This document shows, piece after piece, positions 1-8,050 of a stretch of 64,000 nt of DNA. The stretch's first letter is position 1. Each line of letters begins with the position of its first letter. The translations under genes and the position numbers were made by a program. The stretch spans positions 1,054,001 through 1,118,000 of the forward strand of contig NZ_RAPR01000001.1 in the NCBI RefSeq assembly GCF_003610235.1. Direction: 5' to 3'. The stretch is from Catellatospora citrea (GTDB lineage Bacteria > Actinomycetota > Actinomycetes > Mycobacteriales > Micromonosporaceae). The notes under the pieces were generated by a model. It searched no databases and was not told the origin of the DNA. It saw only the letters and a program-made list of their open reading frames with translations.

Positions 1-308
1 CCGAACTCGACCTGCGCGCGCACGGCCAGCCCCGGCTGTTCGACGCCGCGATCCTGGCCGGCAACGTCATGCTCTACCTCGCCCCGGACACCGAGGCCGA
101 GGTGCTGCGCCAGGTCGCCGCGCATGTGCGGCCCGACGGCCCGGTGGTGGTCGGCTTCGGCACCGGGCGCGGCTACGACCTGGCCGACTTCGACGCCCAC
201 GCCGCCGACGCCGGGCTGATCCTGGAGCACCGCTTCGCGACGTGGGACCTGCGTCCGTGGCGTGAGGACGCCGACTTCGCGGTGACGGTGCTGCGCCGAC
301 CCGCCTGA
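1..308 (+). CDS. SAM-dependent methyltransferase, C-terminal part (truncated by window edge)
   Basis: Only the last ~100 residues are inside the window and the start lies upstream. The visible part reads as the second half of a class I Rossmann methyltransferase: a hydrophobic strand (AAILAGNVMLYLAP), a helix, a strand (GPVVVGFGTG), and a final antiparallel strand pair ending FAVTVLRRPA. The SAM-binding glycine loop would be in the missing part, so substrate and subfamily cannot be named. It converges on the minus-strand regulator with only 14 bases between stop codons. The fold is inferred from the strand pattern. Confidence 0.6.
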   Translation, partial: ELDLRAHGQPRLFDAAILAGNVMLYLAPDTEAEVLRQVAAHVRPDGPVVVGFGTGRGYDLADFDAHAADAGLILEHRFATWDLRPWREDADFAVTVLRRPA

Positions 309-322
309 CCCGCCGGGCCGGC

Positions 323-796
323 TCAGGCCGTGCCGGCCCGCTTGGCCTGCCACTTCTCGACGAGAGCGGCGATCTCCTCCTGCAGGAACAGGAAGAACTC
401 CGTCATCTCCGTGATGCGGGCGCCCGCCGCGGTGTCCGCGCCGACCGCCGCGACACCCTCGCCCATCACGTCGGCCACCTGCTTGTAGACGCCGCCCTTG
501 GCGACGCTGGCCATGTACCAGGAGTTGCCGACCGCGCGGTAGCGGGTGCTGCGGGAACCGGGCACCGGCTCCCGCAGCACCAGTCCGACCTGGACCAGGT
601 AGCGCACGGCCTCGGAGGCGGCGGCAGGACTGACCCCGAGCCATGCGCCGAGCTGGGCGGCGGTCAGCACGCCGTCCTCGGCGACCGTCAGCGCGCCGAG
701 CACCCGCGCCGGCATCCGGGGGAAGCCGAGGTCGTTGAGCGTCATCGCCAGGTGCTCGACGAACCGCCGTACGGCTTCCTCGTCACGTTCTGCCAT
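323..796 (-). CDS. GbsR/MarR-family transcriptional regulator
   Basis: A 157-residue winged-helix protein. The recognition region (LTAAQLGAWLGVSPAAASEA, followed by a wing with GSRSTRYR) and the helical C-terminus fit the GbsR/MarR group. The ATG at 796 is preferred because a GGAGG box sits 8 bases upstream; in-frame GTG codons at 811 and 814 would give up to 163 residues. It is the last gene of a leftward operon, 34 bases after the ABC permease, so it probably controls that exporter. A candidate operator lies in front of the ATPase gene at 3382-3397. The ligand is unknown. Confidence 0.75.
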   Translation of the reverse strand: MAERDEEAVRRFVEHLAMTLNDLGFPRMPARVLGALTVAEDGVLTAAQLGAWLGVSPAAASEAVRYLVQVGLVLREPVPGSRSTRYRAVGNSWYMASVAKGGVYKQVADVMGEGVAAVGADTAAGARITEMTEFFLFLQEEIAALVEKWQAKRAGTA

Positions 797-830
797 CCGC
801 ACATCCTCCACCACCGAGGCCGCCCGAGGA

Positions 831-2456
831 TCAGGTGGCCAGGTCGCGCCGCCGGAACAGGGCCATGCCCGCCGCCGTCAGGGCGACCGCGACCGCCGTC
901 AGCGCCAGCAGCGGCGTGGCCGACGGGTCGACCGCCGGGACCGCCGGCACGTGCGTGAACGGGGACAGGTCACGGACCACCTGCGGCAGCCCGAACAGGT
1001 CGCCGAACAGGCCGAAGGCGATGCTCAGCACGAGCATCCCCCAGGCCGCGCCGACCGCGAGCCGCGGCAGGCCGCCGAACGCCAGCACCACCACGCCCGC
1101 CACGACCAGCGCCGCGGGCAGCTGGGCCAGCCCGGCTCCGGCCAGTGTCAGCACTCCCACGTCGCCGCCGGAGGCCGCGTCGGCGAGCCCGGTGAACGCG
1201 CCGGCCAGCACCAGCATCACCGCCGCACCGATGACGGTGCACACCACGTGCGAGCCCACCCAGCGGATCCGGCCGACCGCCGTGGACAGCACCGCCTCGG
1301 CGGTGCCGCCGACCTCCTCCGAGCGCAGCCGCAGCAGCGCCTGGATGACGAAACCCGCGGCGAGGGCGCCGTAGGTGTTCATCATCGCGGCGAAGAAGAT
1401 CGCGACCAGGTCGGGTCCGCCGCCGCCGGCGAGCCCTTCCATCATCTCGACCACCCCGGCGTTCGTGCCCAGGGCGTCCTGCACCGTCTTGCCCAGCGAG
1501 CCGATGCCCAGGCCGAACACCGCGGCGCCGATCACCCAGCCGATGGTGGAGCCCTTGTTGAGCCGCCAGGCCAGGCCCAGCGGGCTGCGCAGGCCACGCG
1601 AGGCGTGGGCCGGTCCGGGTCGGTCGGGGATCAACCCCGCGCCCAGGTCACGGCGGTCGACGAGCGCGAACGCGACGGCCACGCACACGGCGAACAGGGC
1701 GAGCGGCAGCGCCAGCACCCACCAGCGCTCCTGCCCGTACGGGCGGACCAGCGCGCCCCAGCCCAGTGGCGACAGCCAGGACAGCCAGTTCGGGGTGACG
1801 GTGAGGCCGTCGGCGGACCGCTCGCCGAGCGCGTCGCCGATGCCGCGGACCAGGTAGAAGACGCCGACCGTGGAGGCCGCGAAGCCGTTGGCGGCGCGTG
1901 CGCCCTGGAACAGCTGCGCGGCGATCCCGGCGATCCCGGCGAACGCCAGTCCCGTAACGGTCGACGCGGCTCCGAACGCGACCGCGCCCTCGGCGGGCAG
2001 GCCGCCCGACAGGATGGTGAGGGTCATCGCCGCGCCGAACAGCACATTGGCGGCGAAGACCAGGACCAGTGCCGCGGTGAGCGGGGCGTGGCGGCCCACC
2101 GCGCCGGCCCCGATCAGCTCGGCGCGGCCGGTCTCCTCGTTCTGGCGGGTGTGCCGGACCACCGCGAAGGTGCTCATCAGCGCGACGACGACCAGGATCG
2201 AGGCGAGGTTGCGGAAGTTGACCAGGGCGCCGAGGTCGGAGCCGACCGGCACGCCGCGCATCACCAGCACGGCCGGGCTGGATCCCGCGCCCTGCAGCGC
2301 GGTGATCCGCGACGCCTCGGTCGGGAACTCGCTCGCGACGGCGCTGGTGCCGGCCGACATGAGCCCGGCCGAGGCGAGGATCCAGATCGGCAGCTGGATC
2401 CGGTCCCGCCGGGCGGCGAGGCGGACCAGCCGGCCGGTGCCCGCGTACGCGCTCAC
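831..2456 (-). CDS. ABC-2 type multidrug/antibiotic exporter permease
   Basis: A 541-residue polytopic membrane protein with about 12 hydrophobic segments in two similar halves, like the fused permeases of actinobacterial polyketide-antibiotic exporters. The start is the GTG at 2456, whose GTGA overlaps the stop of the upstream ATPase gene, so the two are translationally coupled. The N-terminus ([18 protein letters not shown]) precedes the first membrane helix. With the ATPase it should form a complete exporter. The substrate cannot be read from sequence. Confidence 0.85.
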   Translation of the reverse strand: MSAYAGTGRLVRLAARRDRIQLPIWILASAGLMSAGTSAVASEFPTEASRITALQGAGSSPAVLVMRGVPVGSDLGALVNFRNLASILVVVALMSTFAVVRHTRQNEETGRAELIGAGAVGRHAPLTAALVLVFAANVLFGAAMTLTILSGGLPAEGAVAFGAASTVTGLAFAGIAGIAAQLFQGARAANGFAASTVGVFYLVRGIGDALGERSADGLTVTPNWLSWLSPLGWGALVRPYGQERWWVLALPLALFAVCVAVAFALVDRRDLGAGLIPDRPGPAHASRGLRSPLGLAWRLNKGSTIGWVIGAAVFGLGIGSLGKTVQDALGTNAGVVEMMEGLAGGGGPDLVAIFFAAMMNTYGALAAGFVIQALLRLRSEEVGGTAEAVLSTAVGRIRWVGSHVVCTVIGAAVMLVLAGAFTGLADAASGGDVGVLTLAGAGLAQLPAALVVAGVVVLAFGGLPRLAVGAAWGMLVLSIAFGLFGDLFGLPQVVRDLSPFTHVPAVPAVDPSATPLLALTAVAVALTAAGMALFRRRDLAT

Positions 2457-3361
2457 CGCGACACCTCGGCCGGGGCCGGTTCGTGGCCGTAGTGGCGCAT
2501 GAACAGCTCCTCCAGCGTCGGCGGCTGGCTGGTCAGCGCCCGCACGTCGAACGTCGCGAGGTGCGCGAGCACGGCGGGCAGCGCGGTCGAGTCGACGTCG
2601 AAGCGGGCCCGGGTGGTGTCGGCCTCCAGGTCGTGCACGCCGGGCAGCCCGGCCAGGCCGGTGAGCGGCTCGCCGGCCTCCACGGTGACCGTGGTCCGGG
2701 TGAGATGGCGCAGCTCGGACAGGGTGCCGGACTCGACGGTGACGCCCTCGCGGATGATGCTCACCCGCGAGCACAGCGCCTCGACCTCGGAGAAGATGTG
2801 GCTCGACAGCAGCACCGTGGCGCCCTTGGCGGTCACCTCGCGCACGGTCTGCTGGAACGCGGCCTCCATGAGCGGGTCCAGGCCCGAGGTCGGCTCGTCG
2901 AGCACGAACAGCTCGACGTCGGAGGAGAAGGCGGCGACCAGCGCGACCTTCTGCCGGTTGCCCTTGGAGTAGGTGCGGCAGCGCTTGGTCGGGTCGAGCT
3001 GGAAGCGCTCCTCGAGCTCCTTGCGGCGGGCGGGGTTCAGCCCGCCGCGCAGGTCGCCGAACAGGTCGACGGCCTCGCCGCCGGTGAGGTTGGGCCACAG
3101 GTTGACGTCACCGGGCACGTAGGCCAGGCGGCGGTGCAGGGCGACGGCGTCGCGCCAGGGGTCCCCGCCGAGCACCTGGACCTCGCCCGCGTCGGCGCGG
3201 AGCATGCCCAGCAGCACCCGGATGGTGGTCGATTTCCCGGCGCCGTTCGGCCCGAGCAGGCCGTGCACCTCGCCGGTGGCGACGGTCAGATCCAGGCCGT
3301 TGAGAGCGCGGCTGCGCCCGAACGCCTTGGTCAGACCGGTCGCGGAGATCGCGTGAGTCAT
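2453..3361 (-). CDS. ABC transporter ATP-binding protein (drug exporter type)
   Basis: A 302-residue ATPase with Walker A ([11 protein letters not shown]), a degenerate signature ([11 protein letters not shown] instead of LSGGQ) and Walker B ([14 protein letters not shown]). The C-terminal extension (~220-302) is typical of DrrA/CcmA-like exporter ATPases. It is the first gene of a three-gene operon with the permease (4-base overlap) and the GbsR/MarR regulator. The YSKGN signature is common in the DrrA-type group, so I do not read it as a defect. Confidence 0.9.
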   Translation of the reverse strand: MTHAISATGLTKAFGRSRALNGLDLTVATGEVHGLLGPNGAGKSTTIRVLLGMLRADAGEVQVLGGDPWRDAVALHRRLAYVPGDVNLWPNLTGGEAVDLFGDLRGGLNPARRKELEERFQLDPTKRCRTYSKGNRQKVALVAAFSSDVELFVLDEPTSGLDPLMEAAFQQTVREVTAKGATVLLSSHIFSEVEALCSRVSIIREGVTVESGTLSELRHLTRTTVTVEAGEPLTGLAGLPGVHDLEADTTRARFDVDSTALPAVLAHLATFDVRALTSQPPTLEELFMRHYGHEPAPAEVSR

Positions 3362-3381
3362 ACTTCGGAACGTACGCTCTT

Positions 3382-3397
3382 TTCACAACTTCGTGAA
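3382..3397. promoter_or_regulatory. Candidate operator of the ABC exporter operon
   Basis: TTCAC-N6-GTGAA is an inverted repeat 21 bases upstream of the ATPase start codon, in a spot suited to autoregulation by the operon's GbsR/MarR protein. The arms are only 5 bp, so chance occurrence is possible. The rest of 3362-3472 shows nothing recognisable. Confidence 0.3.
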
Positions 3398-3472
3398 GGT
3401 TCTGGAGCGTCAGGATTTTGTAGGGATCACCACCGTGGGCTTGACGGCCGCCCCACGCTGCGCTCCGTGCGG

Positions 3473-6103
3473 TCAGCGCTCATCGTGGCCGTCCGGCGCC
3501 GGGCGGTGCAGCCCCTCGGTGAACGCGCGGTCGGCGGCCGCGGCCTCCGCCGCGGTCAGGCCCGGCGGGGGTGGCACCGCGGGCAGGTTGAGCACCATCG
3601 TCAGGCCGCCGCCGGGCGTCGTCTCCGGCAGCAGTGTCCCGCCCATCGCCTCGATCAGCCCCCGGGACAGGGCCAGCCCCAGCCCCACGCCCGACTCGTT
3701 GTTACGGTCGCCGAGCCGCTGGAACGGCAGGAAGACCTGCCCACGCTGCTCCTCGGGAATGCCCGGACCGTGGTCGATCACCCGGAGCTCGACCAGGTCG
3801 CCGTGCTCACTGGCGGTGACCAGCGGTGGGCGGTCCGGCGGGCTGAAGCGCAGCGCGTTGCTGACGACGTTCACCAGCACCCGCTGCAGCAGTCCCGGGT
3901 CGGCGCGCACGGCCGACAGGTCGTCGGGTATCCGGACGCCGACCTCGCGCCCCGGCGGGCCGAGCTCGTCCAGCGCCGACGGAACGGCCTCCTCCAGCCA
4001 GACGTCCACGGAGGTGACCCCCAGCGCGCCCGCCTGCAGCCGGCTCATGTCCAGCAGGTTGCTGACCAGCCTGCTGAGCCGGTCCAGCGACTCGGCGGCG
4101 GTGGCCAGCAGCTCCTGCTTGTCCTCCTCGCTGAACTCCACGTCCTGGCTGCGCAGCCCGGCCACCGCCGCGACCGCCGAGGCCAGCGGCGTACGCAGGT
4201 CGTGGCTGACCGCGGCGAGCAGCGCCGTACGCAGCTTGTCCGCCTCCTCCAGCGGCTTGGCCTTGGCCGCCTCCTCGGTGAGGCGCTCCTGGCGCAGCGC
4301 GACCGCCGCCTGGGCCGCGAACGCCTCGATGATCCGCCGGTCGGCCGCCGCCGGTGTCGGGCCGCGCAGCACGAGGGTGACCTGCTCGTCGACGGGCACG
4401 GCGGTGTCGCCCTGCGTCGGGGTGAAGCACGGCTCGCCACCGACGGTCGCGGCGACCCGCCAGGCGGTGGGGTCGCCCTGGCAGTCGGGGCCGGGCGGCC
4501 CGTCCCCGCGGCGTTCGAGCACGGTGACCGCGTCGAGCTGGAAGGTCTCGCGCAGGTTCTCCAGCAGCGCCCGCAGCGGGCTGGCGCCCCGCAGCACGCT
4601 GCCCGCCACGGTGGCCAGCGTGCCGGCGTCGGCGGAGGCGCTGGCGGCCTCGCGGGTGCGCCGCGCCGCCAGGTCGACCACCGCGCTGACCGCGGCGGCG
4701 ACCACGATGAACACGGTCAGGGCCAGCACGTTCTCGCGTTCGTCGATGGTGAACGTGTGCACGGGCGGGGTGAAGAAGAAGTTCAGCAGCACCGAGGCGG
4801 CCACGGCGGCCAGCAGCGCCGGCCACAGCCCGCCCACCAGGGAGACGGCGATCACCATCGCGAGGTACAGCAGGATGTCGCTGGCCAGTGACAGGTCGTT
4901 GCGCAGGCTGAACAGCAGCAGGGTCAGCAGCGGCATCCCGACCACGGCCAGCGCGAACCCCGCCATCCTGCGCCGCGGGGACAGGGCCGACATCCCGGCG
5001 CCGAAGGTCGGCCGCTTGCCCCGCCCGCTGTGCTCGTGCGACACCAGGTGCACATCGATCGGCCCGGACAGCGCGGTCGCGGTGACCCCCACCCCGGGCG
5101 AGAAGATCTGCGCGAACCGGCCGCGGCGGCTGGCGCCGAGCACGAGCTGGGTGGCGTTGACGCCGCGGGCGAAGTCGAGCATCGCGCGGGGGATGTCACT
5201 GCCGACCACCTGGTGGTACGTGCCGCCGAGGCTCTCCACGAGCAGCCGCTGCTTGGCCAGCAGGGCCGGGTCGGCCCCGGCGAGCCCGTCGGAGCGGGCC
5301 ACGTGCAGCGCGAGCAGGTCGGCGCCCTTGCTGCGGCCCGCGATGCGGGCTGCCCGCCGGATCAGGGTCTCGCCCTCGGGTCCGCCGGTCACCGCGACGA
5401 CCACCCGCTCGCGGGTCTCCCAGGTCTTGGCGATGTCGTGGTCGGCGCGGTAGCGGTCCAGCTGGTCGTCCACCTTGTCGGCCAGCCACAGCAGGGCCAG
5501 CTCGCGCAGCGCGGTGAGGTTGCCGACCCGGAAGTAGTTGCCCAGCGCCGCGTCGATCTTCTCCGCGCCGTAGACGTTGCCGTGGGCCATCCGGCGGCGT
5601 AGCGCCTCCGGGGTCATGTCGACCAGCTCGACCTGGTCGGCCTGGCGCACGACCTGGTCAGGCACGGTCTCCCGCTGTACGACGCCCGTGATCTGCTCGA
5701 CGACGTCGTTGAGCGATTCCAGGTGCTGGATGTTCACCGTCGACAGCACGGTGATCCCGGCGTCGAGCAGCTCCTGGATGTCCTGCCAGCGCTTGACGTT
5801 GCGACTGCCGGGCACGTTGGTGTGGGCCAGCTCGTCGACCACCACCACCTGCGGCGCGCGGGCCACCACCGCCTCGACGTCCATCTCGGTGAAGGACGTC
5901 CCCCGGTAGTCCACCTGCTTGCGGGGCACCACTTCGAGACCGTCGAGCATGTCGGCGGTGTGCTGGCGGCCGTGGGTCTCCACGAAACCCACGACGACGT
6001 CGGTGCCGCGCTCGCGGCGGCGCTGCGCCTCCTCCAGCACCGCGTACGTCTTGCCGACGCCGGGCGCGGCGCCCAGGTAGATGCGCAGCTGTCCACGTGC
6101 CAT
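3473..6103 (-). CDS. kdpD: Sensor histidine kinase KdpD
   Basis: 876 residues, the usual full length. The order is an N-terminal KdpD domain with Walker A (GAAPGVGKT, residues ~11-19), a Usp-like domain, four clustered transmembrane helices (DUF4118, ~400-500), a GAF-like region, HisKA with SHDLRTPL (His634), and an HATPase domain with N, G1 (DHGPGIP) and G2 (GVGLGLALSRG) boxes. KdpD senses K+ limitation or turgor and phosphorylates KdpE. The ATG at 6103 places the conserved GQLRIYLGAAPG next to the start. It lies 56 bases after kdpE and ends the kdp operon. Confidence 0.95.
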   Translation of the reverse strand: MARGQLRIYLGAAPGVGKTYAVLEEAQRRRERGTDVVVGFVETHGRQHTADMLDGLEVVPRKQVDYRGTSFTEMDVEAVVARAPQVVVVDELAHTNVPGSRNVKRWQDIQELLDAGITVLSTVNIQHLESLNDVVEQITGVVQRETVPDQVVRQADQVELVDMTPEALRRRMAHGNVYGAEKIDAALGNYFRVGNLTALRELALLWLADKVDDQLDRYRADHDIAKTWETRERVVVAVTGGPEGETLIRRAARIAGRSKGADLLALHVARSDGLAGADPALLAKQRLLVESLGGTYHQVVGSDIPRAMLDFARGVNATQLVLGASRRGRFAQIFSPGVGVTATALSGPIDVHLVSHEHSGRGKRPTFGAGMSALSPRRRMAGFALAVVGMPLLTLLLFSLRNDLSLASDILLYLAMVIAVSLVGGLWPALLAAVAASVLLNFFFTPPVHTFTIDERENVLALTVFIVVAAAVSAVVDLAARRTREAASASADAGTLATVAGSVLRGASPLRALLENLRETFQLDAVTVLERRGDGPPGPDCQGDPTAWRVAATVGGEPCFTPTQGDTAVPVDEQVTLVLRGPTPAAADRRIIEAFAAQAAVALRQERLTEEAAKAKPLEEADKLRTALLAAVSHDLRTPLASAVAAVAGLRSQDVEFSEEDKQELLATAAESLDRLSRLVSNLLDMSRLQAGALGVTSVDVWLEEAVPSALDELGPPGREVGVRIPDDLSAVRADPGLLQRVLVNVVSNALRFSPPDRPPLVTASEHGDLVELRVIDHGPGIPEEQRGQVFLPFQRLGDRNNESGVGLGLALSRGLIEAMGGTLLPETTPGGGLTMVLNLPAVPPPPGLTAAEAAAADRAFTEGLHRPAPDGHDER

Positions 6104-6159
6104 AACCGCGATCATCCCGCATCGGCGGCGGTATGTCGGCGGTGACCGGCAAGCCGCCC

Positions 6160-6861
6160 TCAGACCGCCGGTCCGTCGTAGGGCACGAACCGGTAGCCCA
6201 TGCCCGGTTCGGTGAGCAGCTGGCGCGGGTGCGCGGCGTCGTCCTCGAGCTTGCGGCGCAGCTGGGCCATGTACTGGCGCAGGTAGTTCGTCTCGACGGC
6301 GTACTGCGGACCCCACACCTCCTGCAGCAGCTGCCGCTGGCTGACCAGCTTGCCCGGGTTGCGCACCAGAGCGCTGAGCAGGTGCCACTCGGTCGGGGTC
6401 AGCCGCACGTCGCCGCCGCCGGTCACCGGGCGGACCTGGTGGTTGCCGACGTCGACGGTGTGCCGGCCGATGCGCACGACGCTCTGCGCCTCCGGCGACG
6501 CGGAGTGCCGGCGGGTCACCGCGCGGATCCGCGCCAGCAGCTCGTCGACGCCGAACGGCTTGGTGATGTAGTCGTCGGCCCCGGCGTCGAGCGCCTCGAC
6601 CTTGTCCTCGCTGCCGGTGCGCCCGGACAGCACGATGATCGGCGCCGCCGACCAGCCCCGCAGGCCGCGGATCACCTCGACGCCGTCCATGTCGGGCAGG
6701 CCGAGATCGAGCACCACCACGTCGGGGTGGTACGACCCCGCGGCGCGCAGCGCGTTCGCGCCGTCCGGAGCCAGCTCGACGTCGTATCCGCGGGCGCGCA
6801 GGTTGATCCGCAGCGCGCGGAGGATCTGCGGCTCGTCGTCCACGATCAGGATCTTCGTCAT
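6160..6861 (-). CDS. kdpE: Response regulator KdpE
   Basis: 233-residue OmpR/PhoB-type regulator. The receiver domain has the acidic pair (VDDE), phospho-acceptor Asp52 (VVLDLGLPDMDG) and the K of TKPFG. The C-terminal winged helix contains LTPTEWHLLSAL and RQYMAQLRRKLE. It activates the kdp operon when phosphorylated by KdpD. The start ATG at 6861 overlaps the stop of the 76-aa upstream gene (ATGA), so its translation is probably coupled to that micro-protein. Confidence 0.95.
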   Translation of the reverse strand: MTKILIVDDEPQILRALRINLRARGYDVELAPDGANALRAAGSYHPDVVVLDLGLPDMDGVEVIRGLRGWSAAPIIVLSGRTGSEDKVEALDAGADDYITKPFGVDELLARIRAVTRRHSASPEAQSVVRIGRHTVDVGNHQVRPVTGGGDVRLTPTEWHLLSALVRNPGKLVSQRQLLQEVWGPQYAVETNYLRQYMAQLRRKLEDDAAHPRQLLTEPGMGYRFVPYDGPAV

Positions 6862-7088
6862 GCCGCTCCGGCCCCTTCCCCCGCCACGATCGCCGGTGCG
6901 GCCGCTCGGGCCTGCGCCTGCGGCAGCATCACGGTCAGGCCGCCGCCCGAGGAGACCTCGGCAACGAGCGTACCGTCCGCGGCCTCGCCCAGGCCGCGGA
7001 CCGACGCCGGCCCGAACCCGACCCCGGGGTATGCCTTGCCGGCGCCGGGGTCGGCACCGCGCTGGATCCTCAACCGGCCTGGGGACAT
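6858..7088 (-). CDS. 76-aa KdpD-like micro-protein (KdpD N-terminus joined to an HATPase G2-box end)
   Basis: The first ~20 residues (SPGRLRIQRGADPGAGKAY) align with the KdpD start (ARGQLRIYLGAAPGVGKTY), and residues ~21-57 (GVGFGPASVRGLGEAADGT, then SSGGGLTVMLPQA) align with the end of KdpD's ATPase domain (GVGLGLALSRGLIEAMGGT, then TPGGGLTMVLNLPA). About 800 central residues are absent, as if a kdpD copy had suffered a huge internal deletion. The Walker Thr is Ala and the G2 glycines are partly lost, so catalysis is unlikely. An AGGAAG box precedes the ATG and the stop overlaps kdpE (ATGA). This suggests a translated coupling peptide or a small regulator rather than dead sequence. No name is assigned. 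Confidence 0.6.
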   Translation of the reverse strand: MSPGRLRIQRGADPGAGKAYPGVGFGPASVRGLGEAADGTLVAEVSSGGGLTVMLPQAQARAAAPAIVAGEGAGAA

Positions 7089-7121
7089 GACTTCCTGTCT
7101 TCGACGTGTCCAGGGAGGTGG

Positions 7122-7164
7122 GGAAGGGCACCTTCGGCCACTCATGGCGGGAAGGCGCCCTTCC
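7122..7164 (-). other. Alternative hairpins in the kdpC-kdpE gap
   Basis: The 80-base gap holds GAAGG-GCA-CCTTC and GGAAGG-CGC-CCTTCC, two small hairpins. They could instead fold as one larger hairpin with 8-bp arms (GGAAGGGC at 7122-7129 with GCCCTTCC at 7157-7164). The position between transporter and sensor genes suits attenuation or mRNA processing. Function is inferred from layout only. Confidence 0.4.
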
Positions 7165-7168
7165 TTCA

Positions 7169-8050
7169 CTACATGCGGTCCAGGGCCAGGTTCAGCTCGA
7201 GGACGTTGACGGCGGGTTCGCCCATGAAGCCCAGGGCGCGGCCGTCGGTGTGCTCGCCGATCAGGGTGTTGACCTTGTCGACGGGCACGCCGCGTTCGGC
7301 GGCGACGCGCTTGGCCTGCAGCTTGGCGTACTCGACGCTGATGTGCGGGTCGAGGGAGCTGCCGCTGGCGGTGACCGCGTCGGCCGGGACGGCCGACTGC
7401 TCGGGAGCGCTGCCCCGCACGGGGACGAGCACGCCCTTGCTGTAGTCCTCGCCGAACTTGCCGCACTCGACCGGCACGCCCTGGTAGGAGGAGATGAACG
7501 GCGTCGCGGGGCAGGCCTGGTTGACGCTGACCGCCCGGGTGACCTTGCCGGTCACCCCGTCGCTGTAGAACACCCGCAGCACGGCGCCCAGACCGTCGGC
7601 GGTGCAGTACGGCCGGCTGCCGTCCACACCCTCCAGTTCACCGACGGCCTTGCTGCGCGAGCAGACCTCGCTCAGCAGTGCCTGCTTGCTGCCGTCGCCC
7701 TCCTCGGAGTTCGGGTCGAGCGCGGGGTCGCCGAGGGTGTCCTCGATGCTCTCCGGGCCGAGGTTGGACGCGGCGGTGGCGTCCGGGTTGTACTCCGAGG
7801 CCGACGGGCGGCTCTGGAAGTACTTCTTGACCGGGTTGCCGTCGGCGTCGGTGAACGCCTGGCCGATCAGCGAGCTGCCGACCGGCTGCCCGTTGACTTC
7901 GATCAGCGATCCGTCGGCCTTGTGCTGCAGGCCGGGGATCTGGGCGACGCCGGTGATGACCAGCGGGTAGGCCAGGCCGAGCAGGATGGTGAACAGCAGC
8001 ACGGCCCGAAGCGCGGCGATGTGCTGGGAGATCCAACTGGGTGTGCGCAT
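7169..8050 (-). CDS. kdpC: Potassium-transporting ATPase subunit KdpC (with large extracytoplasmic insertion)
   Basis: About 293 residues, whereas KdpC is usually near 190-220. An N-terminal membrane helix (AVLLFTILLGLAYPLVITG) leads into the outer domain, with GQPVGSSLIGQAF early and the conserved DPHISVEYAKLQ and PAVNVLELNLAL near the end. The extra ~90 residues in the middle carry four cysteines (EVCSRS, RPYCTAD, NQACPAT, VECGKF), which could form two disulfides outside the membrane. The ATG at 8050 overlaps the kdpB stop by one base; an in-frame GTG at 8053 is also possible. KdpC contacts KdpA/KdpB and raises ATP affinity. Confidence 0.93.
   Translation of the reverse strand: MRTPSWISQHIAALRAVLLFTILLGLAYPLVITGVAQIPGLQHKADGSLIEVNGQPVGSSLIGQAFTDADGNPVKKYFQSRPSASEYNPDATAASNLGPESIEDTLGDPALDPNSEEGDGSKQALLSEVCSRSKAVGELEGVDGSRPYCTADGLGAVLRVFYSDGVTGKVTRAVSVNQACPATPFISSYQGVPVECGKFGEDYSKGVLVPVRGSAPEQSAVPADAVTASGSSLDPHISVEYAKLQAKRVAAERGVPVDKVNTLIGEHTDGRALGFMGEPAVNVLELNLALDRM

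Noticed and set aside
735..4891. Long plus-strand frames over the ABC exporter and kdpD
   Set aside because: Composition is dominated by Arg, Gly, Gln and Ala with no recognisable domains. The minus strand carries clear ATPase, permease and KdpD motifs.
6858..7466. A longer 202-codon version of the KdpD-like micro-protein
   Set aside because: The extra N-terminal part lies antiphase inside kdpC, is Arg-rich and has no KdpD similarity. The KdpD-like part begins exactly at the ATG at 7088.
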